A stretch of 64,000 nt of DNA from positions 1,116,001-1,180,000 of the forward strand of contig CAWUHX010000038.1 in the NCBI GenBank assembly GCA_963922205.1, read 5' to 3'. Origin of the DNA: Romanomermis culicivorax (taxonomy: Eukaryota > Nematoda > Enoplea > Mermithida > Mermithidae). This document shows, in pieces, positions 46,601 through 57,380 of this stretch. The stretch's first letter is position 1. The number at the start of each line of letters is the position of its first letter. The position numbers and the translations under genes are program-made. Below the pieces are notes generated by a model, which was not told where the DNA came from, ran no database searches, and saw only the letters and a list, made by a program, of their open reading frames with translations.

Positions 46601-47511
46601 ATTTCTAGACAAATCTTGATCAAGTTTCAACAACTCTTGTAGTTCATCTTTTCTTTATTGATTCTTATGACGTGAATAAGGCAAAAACAATGAGGAAGTA
46701 AAACAATTTTCACAACCCACATCTGTCGCCCATGTCTTGGCCAATCTTGCTGACGTAAAATTGCAGAATAGATTTCTTCCAAAACTATAATTTGTGTTTT
46801 ATTCGCTTTGTATTTTTTATATTTTTCCACCCCTTTCACTCTATTAATTGCGCCATTTCCCGAATCGCTATTCATCTATGCATAGAGCTGTATATTTGCG
46901 TCATCCTAATTTTTTATTTTTCGATTTTTTCCAGCATTTTTATTGCTTCCTTTCAATAATCTCATTTCTTTTTTAATTCATAAAATAATTTTTTTCAAGA
47001 GAATCTATTACTCTTATAATAAGAAATTAGACAAAGTCAAATCCTTCCCCGCTGGTGTCATACAAGCTTTTTTCGGATTCCATAAATTTGTTACATTAAT
47101 ATATTTTTCCGACTCTTCTTTTGAATTTTCTTTTTTTTCTCAAGCTTTGCTAATTTCGCTCTAACGTGTTATTTCTGAACTTCCTCATTTCTTCTCTTTC
47201 CTGTTTTTTTGGCTTTGTGTGTTTTATTTCACCTCCATCTCACTTATATTAAACGGCATGACGATCAAACCGACGATCAAATCGGCTACGGCCAACGATA
47301 AAATCATATAACCGGTCGGCGATTGCAAATTTTTCCGGCACAAAACTACTAAAATGACCATAGAATTGCCGAAAACCGTAATCAAAGAAAAAACGCTCAA
47401 AATCGTGAAGACGACTGCGTTTCGAAAAAGGTCAAATTCGGAAGTTTGGCCGTTCCTGGTGATAGTTGACGAAAAATTTACGTTATCATTGCGGTGAAGA
47501 TAATTTTCCAT
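40364..47511 (-). CDS. Alpha1-adrenergic-like biogenic amine GPCR, probably an octopamine receptor (550 aa, 6 exons)
   Basis: Exons (minus strand): 47,511-47,244, 46,409-46,235, 44,881-44,551, 43,066-42,648, 40,888-40,760 and 40,694-40,364. Every intron is GT-AG and the phases join to exactly 551 codons including TGA. A plasma-membrane Gq/Ca-type receptor is expected. Landmarks: N49 (TM1), LAVADL with D77 (TM2), C105, amine-binding D112 in SVDVL, DRY 129-131, C185, TM5 FSSLISFYVP with S197/S198/S201, CWLPFF 420-425 (TM6), NPFIY 462-466 (TM7), and Cys residues after helix 8 (LLCKLCRPRR). Loop 3 is about 180 residues, Ser/Thr-rich and basic, and mostly encoded by exon 4. TM5, TM6 and the GIVVTCF context resemble alpha1-adrenergic and insect OAMB or worm SER-3/SER-6 receptors. 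A dopamine or tyramine receptor is the alternative. The start follows a TTTTCAG acceptor, so a 5' UTR exon or trans-spliced leader is likely. Confidence 0.9.
40760..40888 (-). CDS. Receptor exon 5: TM6
   Basis: Acceptor TTTTCGTTCAG. Codes KESKAAKTLGIVV and CWLPFF. A 65-base intron follows (donor GA|GTAATC). Confidence 0.92.
41288..41527 (+). repeat. Dispersed repeat, copy B (partner at 909), in receptor intron 4
   Basis: Aligns with 909-1,137. This copy happens to have an open frame (41,300-41,506), but the other copy is broken by stops, so I do not read it as a gene. Confidence 0.7.
41947..42369. repeat. Foldback with GGCGCCGGCC units, in receptor intron 4
   Basis: The outer ends AAGGTCCTAGTATACTTCAA and GAAGTATAGCAAGGCCTT are near-inverse. 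Inside are blocks of CCGGCGCCGGCC (41,967-42,060, 42,230-42,250, 42,284-42,305 and 42,331-42,350) and a perfect inner pair GAAGTATAGCAGCT / AGCTGCTATACTTC. Extremely GC-rich islands sit in AT-rich intron DNA. Confidence 0.85.
42648..43066 (-). CDS. Receptor exon 4: intracellular loop 3
   Basis: Acceptor CTATTCCAG. Codes about 140 residues of low-complexity loop, with basic and Ser/Thr-rich tracts suitable for kinase sites, e.g. RSFRRRVC. Donor AA|GTAAGA at 42,647. Phase fits both neighbours. Confidence 0.82.
44551..44881 (-). CDS. Receptor exon 3: TM4, TM5, start of loop 3
   Basis: Acceptor CATTTCCAG. Codes residues 148-258, including extracellular C185 and the serines of TM5. Donor ACG|GTATGT at 44,550. 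Confidence 0.9.
45395..45570. mobile_element. MITE, partial copy, in receptor intron 2
   Basis: TCTGTCTGTTTTTCTTGAAACGC and the interior words GTGGAAAGCAGGTACTATTT and AAATTTGTGAGCATA match the reversed subgroup at 53,250 and 55,595. The right end is not clear. Confidence 0.55.
45571..46234. other. Rest of receptor intron 2
   Basis: AT-rich intron. The 90-codon plus frame at 45,800-46,072 is Phe-rich and looks like chance. Confidence 0.5.
46235..46409 (-). CDS. Receptor exon 2: TM3 and DRY
   Basis: Acceptor TTTTTTACAG. Codes residues 90-147, with C105, D112 and DRY. Donor AA|GTGAGTG at 46,234. Confidence 0.9.
47244..47511 (-). CDS. Receptor exon 1: N-terminus, TM1, TM2
   Basis: Codes residues 1-89. 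The ATG lies 4 bases after a CAG acceptor. The N-terminus carries an NFS glycosylation sequon. I chose the donor AA|GTGAGA at 47,243 because it alone keeps phase with exon 2; the later GAG|GTGAAA does not. Confidence 0.88.
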
Positions 47512-47659
47512 TACCTGAAAATTGGAAATAGAACGATAAGGGAAGTGAATTCAAGAAAAAATATCAAAATTTTTACTTTAAAAAGTAGTTCATCGGTTTC
47601 CGAACTCATTCAGGCATTCAGAGAAACCATCGTCATAAAACTGTGGTAGCAGGAAAAAA

Positions 47660-47902
47660 ACTAGTCTGTTTTTATGAGATGGTTTTGAATTCCAAAAAAT
47701 GACAAAAAGTACTATCGTCGTCAGAATCGTTCATACAAAGCTTTTACAGTGGATTTTTTCGGCCCAAAAATGTAAAAGGTTAGAATGGTATGCTCACAAA
47801 GTACCAATCATGTACGACAGATTATTCAGCGAAAACCATAAGAATTTTAAATATTACTTGCTGTCCAGCTTTATTATTTGGAGGCAAAAGTAAAAGATTA
47901 TA
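47660..47902. mobile_element. MITE, copy 5 (about 243 bp)
   Basis: The left end CTAGTCTGTTTTTATGAGAT, the right end AGTAAAAGATTATAG, and interior blocks ACAAAGCTTTTACAGTGGAT, AAATATTACTTGCTGTCCAG and TTATTATTTGGAGGCA align with the 1,174 copy. It lies just upstream of the receptor's first coding exon. Confidence 0.75.
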
Positions 47903-50900
47903 GCGGCCCAGATATTCATCAAAACTAAAAGCTGCAGAAATCGGAAGTTTTCGGTGAACCTTTCCTTCCTTTGTTCATGTAATATATGATAATTTTCAGA
48001 TTCAATTTTACATCAGTGACCTTACGGCAACACTCCCCGCCCAAAATTTCCATGATGCCATTTTATTATTTGCTAATAAACGCCCAATTTCGTGTAGAAA
48101 ATTATTCTTTATTACGTGTGTTTTACTTTCTTACTTTTCTCTTATCGTATTTTTTTCTGCTCACTAATGGTATACAGATCTAATTTGCATCCTGGATAAT
48201 TATTTTTCGTTTTAATTTTCTCTGAAATGTCATCGTTCCTTTCGTGACTGTGGAGTGGATGAGCGTGGTTTTTATCCCTGTTTCTTCATATTCAGAAGCT
48301 AGATGAAGATTGTTCTTCCCTAACAAGGCCTTGTTTCTTTGTGTCAGTTTTTTGCAGGTCGAATTTTTCTTTGATTTCCCAACCAAACCAAAGATACGTC
48401 GGGAGTTGAAACTGCCTCTTACTTTCCCAGACTCCTCACGCGTACTCGAAGAAGGAGAGGAGAGAAAAGCCTTTTTTCTTATTTACCCTGTAACGATGAT
48501 TGATTCCGTTGCAATTAGCGAAAAAACGCGCTCTCGGGAAACAACACGTGTACTCCTGGAATCGGAGGCGAAATGAATAGAACGAAAATAGGCAAATTAA
48601 GGTTGAGTATGTATTCCACGGAAGCATGTAAAAAACGACGTTTCGATTCGGCCATCATGTATCATTTAGCTACTGAATCAATTCACAGCCGCCATTGCCT
48701 CACAGAGTCATTTCAACCACTGAATTTATTCAGCCAGTAAAAAGATTTTCATGAAGGGATTAAATTACAATAGAATGACATACATCCTGAGAAAAAAGCA
48801 AAAATTTACCGTAAGTATTTGAAAAGCTCATTTAGACAACATTATGTCTTCTCAAACGATTAGATTCATAAAGAAAAAGTCGTTGAACCGAAAAGTTTAA
48901 ATTCCTGCATTTGGCGAACTTTTGATAAACTAGAAATTTACAATTTTTCTTTCATACTCAAACCAATATATAGGATAAAATTCGATGAGAGCAAGCGGAA
49001 ATTAAAAAATGAGTCCATTATATAGTCTGATTTTTATAACTTTTTTGTGGCTTGAAAAAGACTACAAATATTTGTTCAGTCCCATTTGTGGCTACTGGTT
49101 TAACATATAATCGTAAAAGTATACAATCGTGCTTGATTCGCGGTTTTATTATCTGTATCATTTTAAAACAAAATTGACTATATATGCAGAATACTGACTG
49201 AATGGGATCATTGGATGATATGCAGTCGCCACTGAATCAATACTGCATGTAGAAACGCATTTCAATAACACAGTGGCTAAAAATAAAGAATTTTCGTCAA
49301 AACAAAATTAGCTATGGCCTCAAAATTTGGACATGTGCCTAATAACGCTCGGTCAGATTTTCCAAAAGCTTTTATTCAAACCTCATTGAATTTGTGAAAA
49401 ACTTCGTGCACTTTTCCCGTAAAACGTGGATAATACAGGCATTAAAATGAACGAAATAAGCCCAAAATTTGCTAAATTTTCCAAGCTTTATATGGAGTCT
49501 AGCCTTCAAAATTGCGAAGATACACTCGCAATACTGATCTAAGTTGTCCCATAAGAATAACCATCTAGTGATCTTTCAGGTGTAAAATTCTAGGGAGTTT
49601 ATATCTTCCATATTCACAAATACAGCAGTTTTGTGAGAAGGCTTCGTCTGGGTTTGGAAGTCCACCCAGGACAGCTGATCGGAAAGACCCGATGTGAACT
49701 CATTAATTGTTCTAAAGTTCTACAGATTTAATTATTTTATAGGAAATTCGATGAACGCAAATGATGATGGTGGAAACGACAGATGTACCTATCTTCCATT
49801 AGTTGTTTGACGAAAGCCAAACAAGATTTTACAGATCACTCGAATGCGTAGTAATGAAGAGAGAAGTAGCATCACGAAGCATTTCCTAACAACGTTAACA
49901 ATTACTGTAATTATGAGATAACAAACCACAGTACAAGAAAACGCTATGGATTATCCATGGCTGAGCAAATCTAAATTACGGGAAATTTCAATAACAAATT
50001 TTTTACCGATTTAATTGTAAATCGCAGAGAATCGGGGTTATAGTATTAACACATTCCACATTCAGAGAAAAATGAAGACAGCTCACATCAATCATACATC
50101 ATGCACGAGGTAATTGAATGAAATGTTGAAATATCAATGCTTAAAGGTCGCAGAAATTCCTTCGAAAGTTGATGAACAGGTCGCCTTATGGGAAATCAAC
50201 GAAAGAAGTCTTTAGAACATCGTGCGAAATACGTGCTTTTGATAATGGAACCGTTTAGCCGATGTGCCAAGATTTTCAAAGTAGCAGGAAGTTCAAAGAC
50301 ATAAGATGATGCATAATGACGAGGCAAAGTCAGAGAGGATTTATTAAAGTGGTGATCTCGCAGGGTGGTCGGAAGACTGGTTAGTCTAAAATACTATCAG
50401 TAACAATCAGCTACGTAACAGTAACTTCTTGTTTGAAATTTTTTACATAAAAATTCAGTAGTATTCACCCAGGATAAGTCACGGTGTTAATACTTGTTTC
50501 ATCAGTATAAAATCAGTACCTTAGCTAAGAAATGTAACACAAAACAATGAAAATCGAAAGGATCAATTGTCATAATTTTTGTAAAAAATATACTCATCTT
50601 TGAAGAGACGTAGCTTTGTGCGTAAAAGAAAATAGAAAAAATAGAAAATTCTCCGTTTTCCCTGCATTTGCGGTCCGTTCCCATTCTTCATAGCATGAAT
50701 TCAGCCATGTTCCAGCACTATTCCTATAAAAATGATTCAGTAAAATTTGCAGTTTTTCTAATTCAATATTTCGATTCATATCAGCTAAAACCTGCTCAAT
50801 GTAGACGACGATCTCAATGAACGTTTTTCTTCTCCAGTAGACTGTGTTCTCTCAAAAATCTGTGAAAATAATATTGGAAAAACAACCAGTCAACTACGGG

Positions 50901-52400
50901 TCTTTCGATTATACACGAAAGCTGAAACTGCATACCTCCCGTAATTTATTCGCTTAATTACTGGCAAGCCGTTTTTTGTGAATAGTCTCATCTTTGATGA
51001 GGTATAATTTTTTTCATCAAAACGCATAAAGCGAATATCTAAAGTCAGCAAGATTCTATCTTTGGAAGACTACTGATCCTGACGGCAGATATTACACGGT
51101 TTTCAAGAGCATACAGCTTGTCCTGATCAAACTCAACGGAAACTCGCGTCAATTAAATGAAAAATTCAATAAATAATCAAATTACAAAAAATTGTACACA
51201 AAAAGAAAATTTCTAAATAAAAAATACAAGTTACCCATGTACAGGAATCAGACCAAATGGTTCTTATATAAAAATTGATGCAAATCGGACAGATTGCCTA
51301 TCGACTTATTTCATTTTTAAATCGATTCCTTTTATATATCGTATTACCGCTTGCGCCTCCCTCGCGAACTGAAGGCGATCTACCTTCTCTGTATTTTATC
51401 ACATAATGAAACATTTGCATATTTTTCCATTACAATCTAGTCGAATAAATTGCGCTAATAAAGCACGTACCAGGAAACACATTCTTGAGACCAGCAAGCA
51501 TATGCTCAACACAATTGAACTCTAAAAAGTTGAATTAGGGCAACCTGAATATATTATTTTCATCAACGTTTTCATGACCAGGAAATTAGAAAATTTTATG
51601 TTCGGGAACTGTAATCAATTTTTTCAAACTCTGAATAAAAAGTAGTTGATTCAGTCAGAACATACTGAAACTTCTGACTGTTGACGCCCATGCTCATCAA
51701 TTTTTATTTGTCATGTTTGTTTTACGTTAGATTGTTGCAAGGAGTAATCATGGAAATTATCGGTTTATTTAACCTATGTTCACTGTATTACAGAGAAGAA
51801 ACATTCTAAATTATTGCACTACAGTAATCACTCTACTTTTTCTCAGTCATACACTCCAATCAACTTTTTGGGTAATACGTTTCTAGCGCAAAAATAGCGT
51901 ACAAGGAAAGACAGTCAAAAGCGCATACTCGTATAAGGCATGCAGGAAAAAAATCGAATGTCGTTTAGTTTTTGGCTCAAAAGAGAGAAAATTATGACCA
52001 ACATTTGGGGTAATGTTTCCAGGATTATGCAAATGAAGGCGAATAAAACCGTAGCCATTGGATATACACAGGTATGATTGCTATGCCTCCTTCTTTATGG
52101 AATAACGGTGAATTAGATTTATTACAACATTTCTCATGATTTTTTTTTCTTCTCGGATACTAGTTATTCTAGCGCTTCCGTTTTTATAAATAATTCGTAT
52201 TAAAAAAATCTGATTCTTTCAGGAAAGACTACGTCGCTAAAACACATGCTCCAAAAAAGAAAAAATGATACCCTTCATATGGGAGTTTTTTTACCAAAGG
52301 TCGAACGTTCATACAAATGATCACGAATATAGTATTTTCAAAAAAACATTCTATAATATTAGTCCTCTAACGATTAGATTAACAAAATCATTATTTTATG
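47903..52400. other. Non-coding, AT-rich, upstream of the receptor
   Basis: No supported exon. The 88-codon plus frame at 48,310-48,576 is charged and protein-like in its second half, but it has no domain and overlaps minus-strand frames. The receptor promoter may lie here; I see no specific element. One MITE is listed separately. Confidence 0.5.
49021..49183. mobile_element. MITE, short copy (163 bp)
   Basis: TATAGTCTGATTTTTATAAC at the left and CATTTTAAAACAAAATTGACTATA at the right are inverse family ends. It is shorter than the other copies, so it probably carries an internal deletion. Confidence 0.65.
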
Positions 52401-52997
52401 ACAGAAGAACATACGTCACCACCAGGGAAGAAGGTGCTACATACAGGATTTCTGGTTTGGGAAAATCGGCTTCAGACATGCTTGAATGTTTCATTTCTCA
52501 AAAGCCAAATTGTTTTTTGTTTAAACTAGAGTTTGTTCCCTCAAGGCAAGTACTTATGGATATGTTTAATGGCAGTCACTTTAATATTGAAGAAACACTA
52601 ACTATGGCGGAAAGTAAGCTTATTTGTGTATAGCACCTTTTTCTACATGGCTAGTCAGCTAAATTTGCTGTTTATGGCACCTTCATCATATGGGAATCAC
52701 CAATAATGGCCAAGCAAAAATCATAGGAAATCAAAAATTATTTTCCAGTTCAAGCTATCACACTGGGTTGGACGGATAATTGTTGAACTTTTTGAAGCTC
52801 CAGAAACATAATAAAGCATACACATTTATATCAGTATTTTGAATCTGCCTATCTCCTATAATATTGACTCTTGTATGTAGCACTCTGACAATGTAGAAAG
52901 TGTCATAGAATGGATCTAGCACCAGTTATCTCAATTTTTACAAAAATGCGATGTAGCACCTTCTTTCCTGGTGGTGACGATATGTACCTTCGTTTGT
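52401..52997. repeat. Foldback with TAGCACCTTC units (about 600 bp)
   Basis: The left arm TACGTCACCACCAGGGAAGA followed by AGGTGCTACAT (about 52,411-52,442) is the inverse of the right arm ATGTAGCACCTTCTTTCCTGG and GTGGTGACGATATGTA (52,951-52,987). More units occur between them, including TATAGCACC (52,631), TATGGCACC (52,673), TGTAGCACT and TCTAGCACC. A 122-codon plus frame (52,265-52,633) overlaps the left arm; I see no domain and do not call it. Confidence 0.7.
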
Positions 52998-53249
52998 AGC
53001 TTTTTCAATGCCACGAAATGTCGTCTAGCGTCAACAGATTGTCTTATGTCAATGGTACTCTAGATTCCTTGCTGACTCTCATCATTCGCCAAAAAAGATC
53101 GTTCGCGCAAGCCTTCTAGGACCTACTTCTTCGGAATTTTTAGCCACAATGAAACGTTGTTACATTGATGATGCAGAAGGTTTGTAAAAATTATGGAGTC
53201 TGTGAACATGAACTTGGTGAAGTTAATTGTATGAACTACCCAAGAAGTT

Positions 53250-53472
53250 CTAAAAAAACGGCGTTTACAAACAAATTACAAAAGTAGAAAGCAAGTAATA
53301 TTTCACGTTTTTACGATTTTCTGCTTTACTCGTAGAACTGCGGATCAACTAACCCTTAATAAGTTTTTGAACAATAAAATTTATTTTCAATGCTTCCTGT
53401 AAAAGAATTTGACGACAGTACTAATTTTTGTCATTTTTTAGCTTAGAAGCATTTTATAAAAAACAAACTATA
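53250..53472. mobile_element. MITE, copy 6, reversed
   Basis: The right end GAAGCATTTTATAAAAAACAAACTATA is a near-exact family terminus. Interior words (AGAAAGCAAGTAATATTTCAC, ACGATTTTCTG) match the copies at 8,526 and 55,595. The left end is decayed. Confidence 0.7.
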
Positions 53473-54241
53473 CAAGCATAATCAGTAACATTTTAATGTT
53501 GACTGTACGAACTACTGTGACTTCAAAAAGTTTTGCAGTAATCTGCATCAATAATTCATGAAGTTCAGAAATCACTGTGGTCATGTTGGAACGCAGATGC
53601 AGTGGGAGCAGATTTCGTTTTCACCAGACCAGAGAATCATTTACTCTAGTCTCGGCTTGAGTAAAATTATTATCAAGGAATTTGGATCTTGAATGAAAAT
53701 TTTTTTGAATAGTGATCACAAAAGCGTTTTTCTTCTTAAAGATCACCGCTAAGATTATATTGCACGTGACATTTAAAAACAACTTATACCATAATTTTTT
53801 TACGAAAAATTGATTTGAAGTATGCTCCGCCTGGAGCAATTGAGCTTAGTTATCGGAGTCACAACTCACCAGCTAACGTTACCTGAATAAATTATTGCGT
53901 GTTTTACAGGTTGCGGTTTTCATCGAGGAAATTCATTATTAATCAAACACCTACTTCGTGTCAGAACGTTTCTTTTGTGAAAAGGGTATTTCAATTAAGA
54001 GGAAACGCGATATTATCGTGGAATACACTTGCAAGAAAACCTCCGTAATGGAAAAATTTAATCATGATCGATGATCATAAAACAAAGTATGGAAGTCTCA
54101 ACAGGCCGTGAAACTTAGTTTCCATGAAATTTTCTCAACAGTCAAAATAGCTGTGGATGTAAACAATTTTCCCAGTATTAAGGATGGCTATCTCTATTTG
54201 AATTACAGATAAGGGAAAATAAAATTTTCACGCGTTTCTCA
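53473..54241. other. Non-coding, AT-rich
   Basis: Only a chance-like 72-codon minus frame (53,621-53,839). Confidence 0.5.
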
Positions 54242-54449
54242 GGATCTCTGTTTTTGTTAGAATTCTAATGGAACCCGGAAAGTGAGTAATATTTTCTTAG
54301 TCTTCTGCTAAACCCCTGAAATGGAATATTGCAGGCCAAATCAGCTAAACCTGACAATTTTGGGTAAACACATTCAACAGAAAGATCTACAATCGATTTT
54401 CAAGATAGTACTTGCATTTTTATCATTTTTGAAATATAAACAGACTATA
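54242..54449. mobile_element. MITE, copy 7, reversed, decayed
   Basis: The right end TATAAACAGACTATA fits the family. The left end CTCTGTTTTTGTTAGAATTC and GGAAAGTGAGTAATATTTTC are diverged matches. Confidence 0.5.
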
Positions 54450-55594
54450 CAATATTTAACAAAAGATTTTTATCATTACACATTAGTCCCAACTTCTCCA
54501 GTTGCGGCACAATCTGCAACAAGATTACTGTGGCATACACAAAACGATAGTGTGTCGAACTTGTGACACTCTGTCTTCGGATAAAAGAAGTTAGTACATC
54601 AGTTGTACTTTTTTTACAGTGTGTTTCACATCTCTTTTTCTTTTATCGTATTTTCATATACCGTTTTTCCTGTCTTTTTTCTTTGCTCTATTTTTTCTGT
54701 AATCTTTTTTGTCTAATGAGCTTATTAACCATATTCCCGCTTTATCTACTTTTCCGCTTGTAAGCATTATAGGAAAATTAGAACAGAACGACATTGCCAC
54801 AAAGACAAGATAAACAGATATGGAGAAATGATTTATAATTCCGAGAAAAAAATATTTTTAGACTGTATCCTTGGTAATAATTACCGCATAAGCATTGCAG
54901 CGGATTATGTTTTCGGGTGGAAATGTTCTCCGTAATTTTCGTCAAATCTTCAGGACGTGCAACCACGATTCTGAAAATCGAGCTCGCTTCAGGCTTGGAT
55001 GTTTCAACAAGTTTAGATAATTAATACGATGCTAGAATCTCGGTTCTTTATAAAGAATCTCGCACATATTTTCTGATAAACATAACTAATTATCTAATGT
55101 AAAATCAACAAAGCAAAAAAGGTTATTATGCAAATTTAGCCGAACGAAATCAATGTGCATTCGTAACATTGAGCTCGGCATGCGGCACATTATGAGTGGG
55201 CGATGCCATTGAATGATTTTCGGCCACAACCCAAAATGTCAGTGATACATTCAGTTTAGAGAACGCACCATGCTGACTTTGATAAACATGGGGATGAATT
55301 ATACTAAAAAATGTTGCAAGACTGCAAATTTGTAGAAAAAAGTAGGACGCTATCCCATCGAGTCGAAAGCGGCAAAAACAGACTACTCTGAAACACTGTT
55401 TTAACTCGGCCTTTGTGAATCATGATAAAATATTACATCGCTAAAAATCTCATCACTATATTCATTTTTCAACTTATGTTTCAGATCACGAAATTGATAT
55501 GCAAAAGTGACACCAAAACAATATAATTTGCTGTAAATTAATACAGCATGACGGTTTCGGCACCTATGTTAATGCAGAAGAGGAAACTACGACG
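54450..55594. other. Non-coding, AT-rich
   Basis: No supported exon, RNA gene or repeat. A pyrimidine-rich, T-dominated patch lies at 54,600-54,760. Confidence 0.5.
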
Positions 55595-55798
55595 TATAGA
55601 CAATTTCTTCTGGATAATGAAAGTGAAAAGCAAGTAGTATTTCACATTTTTACAATTTGAAACTGGAAATTTGTGAGCATAACAACGCTCCAACAATTTT
55701 TTGAGTAAAAAATTTTGCAGTAAAAGCAAAGTTAATTTTGACAACAGTAATTTTTATTAATTTTCAAATTAGAAGCATTTTATGTAAAACCGGGTATA
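55595..55798. mobile_element. MITE, copy 8 (204 bp), reversed
   Basis: TATAGACAATTTCTTCTGGA at the left and AGAAGCATTTTATGTAAAAC with CGGGTATA at the right. The interior includes GTGAAAAGCAAGTAGTATTT and AAATTTGTGAGCATAACA, shared with copies 3 and 6. Confidence 0.7.
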
Positions 55799-56155
55799 AT
55801 TTTTTATTATACAATCAACGTGCCGGATTAGTTTTCCATTCGATTCACAGAATATTGTCATCGTCTAAGTAGAGTCCTAGACGATATGGCGACTCGATAC
55901 CCGATATTGGTAATCAGTGAGGAGAGTTCAGCAGCCCCGACCACTTCGCAAGATATTTTTCATTTACAAATGAATCCTTTAACCATGTTTTGATTGTTCT
56001 GCTCTGATAATAAATAGCTAAAATTGATGAACTAATTGGACTTGGACGAATTATAAGGTCTAAATCTAAATATAGACCAAAAAATGATGTTCATACAACG
56101 TATTGATCAAATGATGCAACTACAATTTTTTCCGATTATGTTGATCAGTGGGTAT
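55799..56155. other. Non-coding flank of the second retroelement
   Basis: AT-rich, nothing seen. The last bases, GGTAT at 56,151-56,155, would contain one copy of the target duplication of the adjacent element. Confidence 0.5.
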
Positions 56156-56718
56156 TGTTAGGCAGCTGTGGGGTCACAATTAAGCAACAGTTCTAACCAC
56201 AGGCTAACAACAACAACAAACACCAAACTCTCCCAGACGTTTCACCAGATATACACCAGAACTTTCACTAAACCTCAGGCAGAACACCTTGACACGTACC
56301 TCAGGAGTTCCTACCCAAGTCTCCACTCCTATTCTTAAAGACTCCCTCCACTACGCTCACAAAACAAAACAACTTACAGGTCCAAGTTGTATTGGGTGAC
56401 GAAGGGCGACGCCAATAATAAATAATATACAAAAATATTATAAATAAGACGATGGCGGCGACGCTCCATAAAATAAGTCTTTTTCAATAATGACAAAAAG
56501 ACAGAAAACACGCGAAACAGTGGCAGCATAAACCTATGCAAATATATCATTCTTTCCGGCCACTTTTCACCGCGTCCAACCGCCTGCGCACCGACGCCGG
56601 AAGCTGAACACGTGCACCTGAGCCCACCTCAACATCCCTCGGCCCTCAAAACCGACCAACGGGAGGTGAAAACCTTTCTGCAGCCTGAGTCTCATACTGA
56701 GGCCCCGACTGCATAACA
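56156..56718 (-). repeat. Predicted 3' LTR (563 bp)
   Basis: On the minus strand it starts TGTTATGCAG directly after a purine tract and ends CTGCCTAACA. The two ends are inverse at nine of ten positions and bounded by TG...CA. Only one LTR lies in the window, so the borders are predicted, not confirmed by a pair. Confidence 0.7.
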
Positions 56719-56733
56719 GTTTTCCCCTCGGAA
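56719..56733 (-). other. Predicted polypurine tract
   Basis: The minus strand reads CCGAGGGGAAAAC immediately before the LTR start TGTTATG, the usual place for plus-strand priming. Confidence 0.65.
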
Positions 56734-57380
56734 AACAAATTTTTGGGGCTACCCCCTCCAAGATGTGATCCAGCCCCTACCAGGTCCTTCAGGTGACGGC
56801 GACCTTGACCAATCCATTCGGCAGGGCACTCCCTTTCGGGCTACCGGAAACGATCACGAACGTAGTTCGGCCTGGACTTTGACGTCGATCTGTGCCTAGA
56901 TCCGGGGCGTCGCCGTTCCTCTTCTCCCATTTCCTGGTTTTTACAACCTCGGTGATGAGGTGGCCCAGGTGCGCTTCCTCCCCGGTCGGCCGCTCGCCAC
57001 ATCGCTCCGTCCAATACAAATCTACTCAGTAAAAAATATTTTCTATAAAATATTTCAAATATCTACTTACGAAATAATTTTATAAACGCGAATAAAATTT
57101 TCACGTCTTCATCTTTTTCAGGCCCTGAAAGTAAACAAGAAAAATACGAGGGCTATATACACGCCCGAAATAAGATGGACGGAAAGACGAATTTCGCCGG
57201 GCAACTTTTGGGCACCGGTAAACGAGAAAAAATTTTAAAATTTAAAGCAACAATAAAACGAGATAATATATTTTTTTTTGTATTTTGTATTTTATTTGTG
57301 TTTTTGTATTTTTATATTTTTGAAATAAAATTTGTACGAAATAACGAATTTTTGTCGAAAAGTGATGCGGCTATATGAAA
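56734..57380 (-). other. 3' non-coding tail of the second element
   Basis: Between the RGG ORF and the purine tract. The part nearer the LTR is GC-rich; 57,240-57,370 is very AT-rich with runs of T. The frames here look like chance. Confidence 0.6.

Noticed and set aside
48310..48576. 88-codon plus frame upstream of the receptor
   Set aside because: No domain, no splice context, overlapped by minus frames of similar length.
52265..52633. 122-codon plus ORF
   Set aside because: It overlaps the arm of a foldback and has no recognisable domain, so it is most likely fortuitous.
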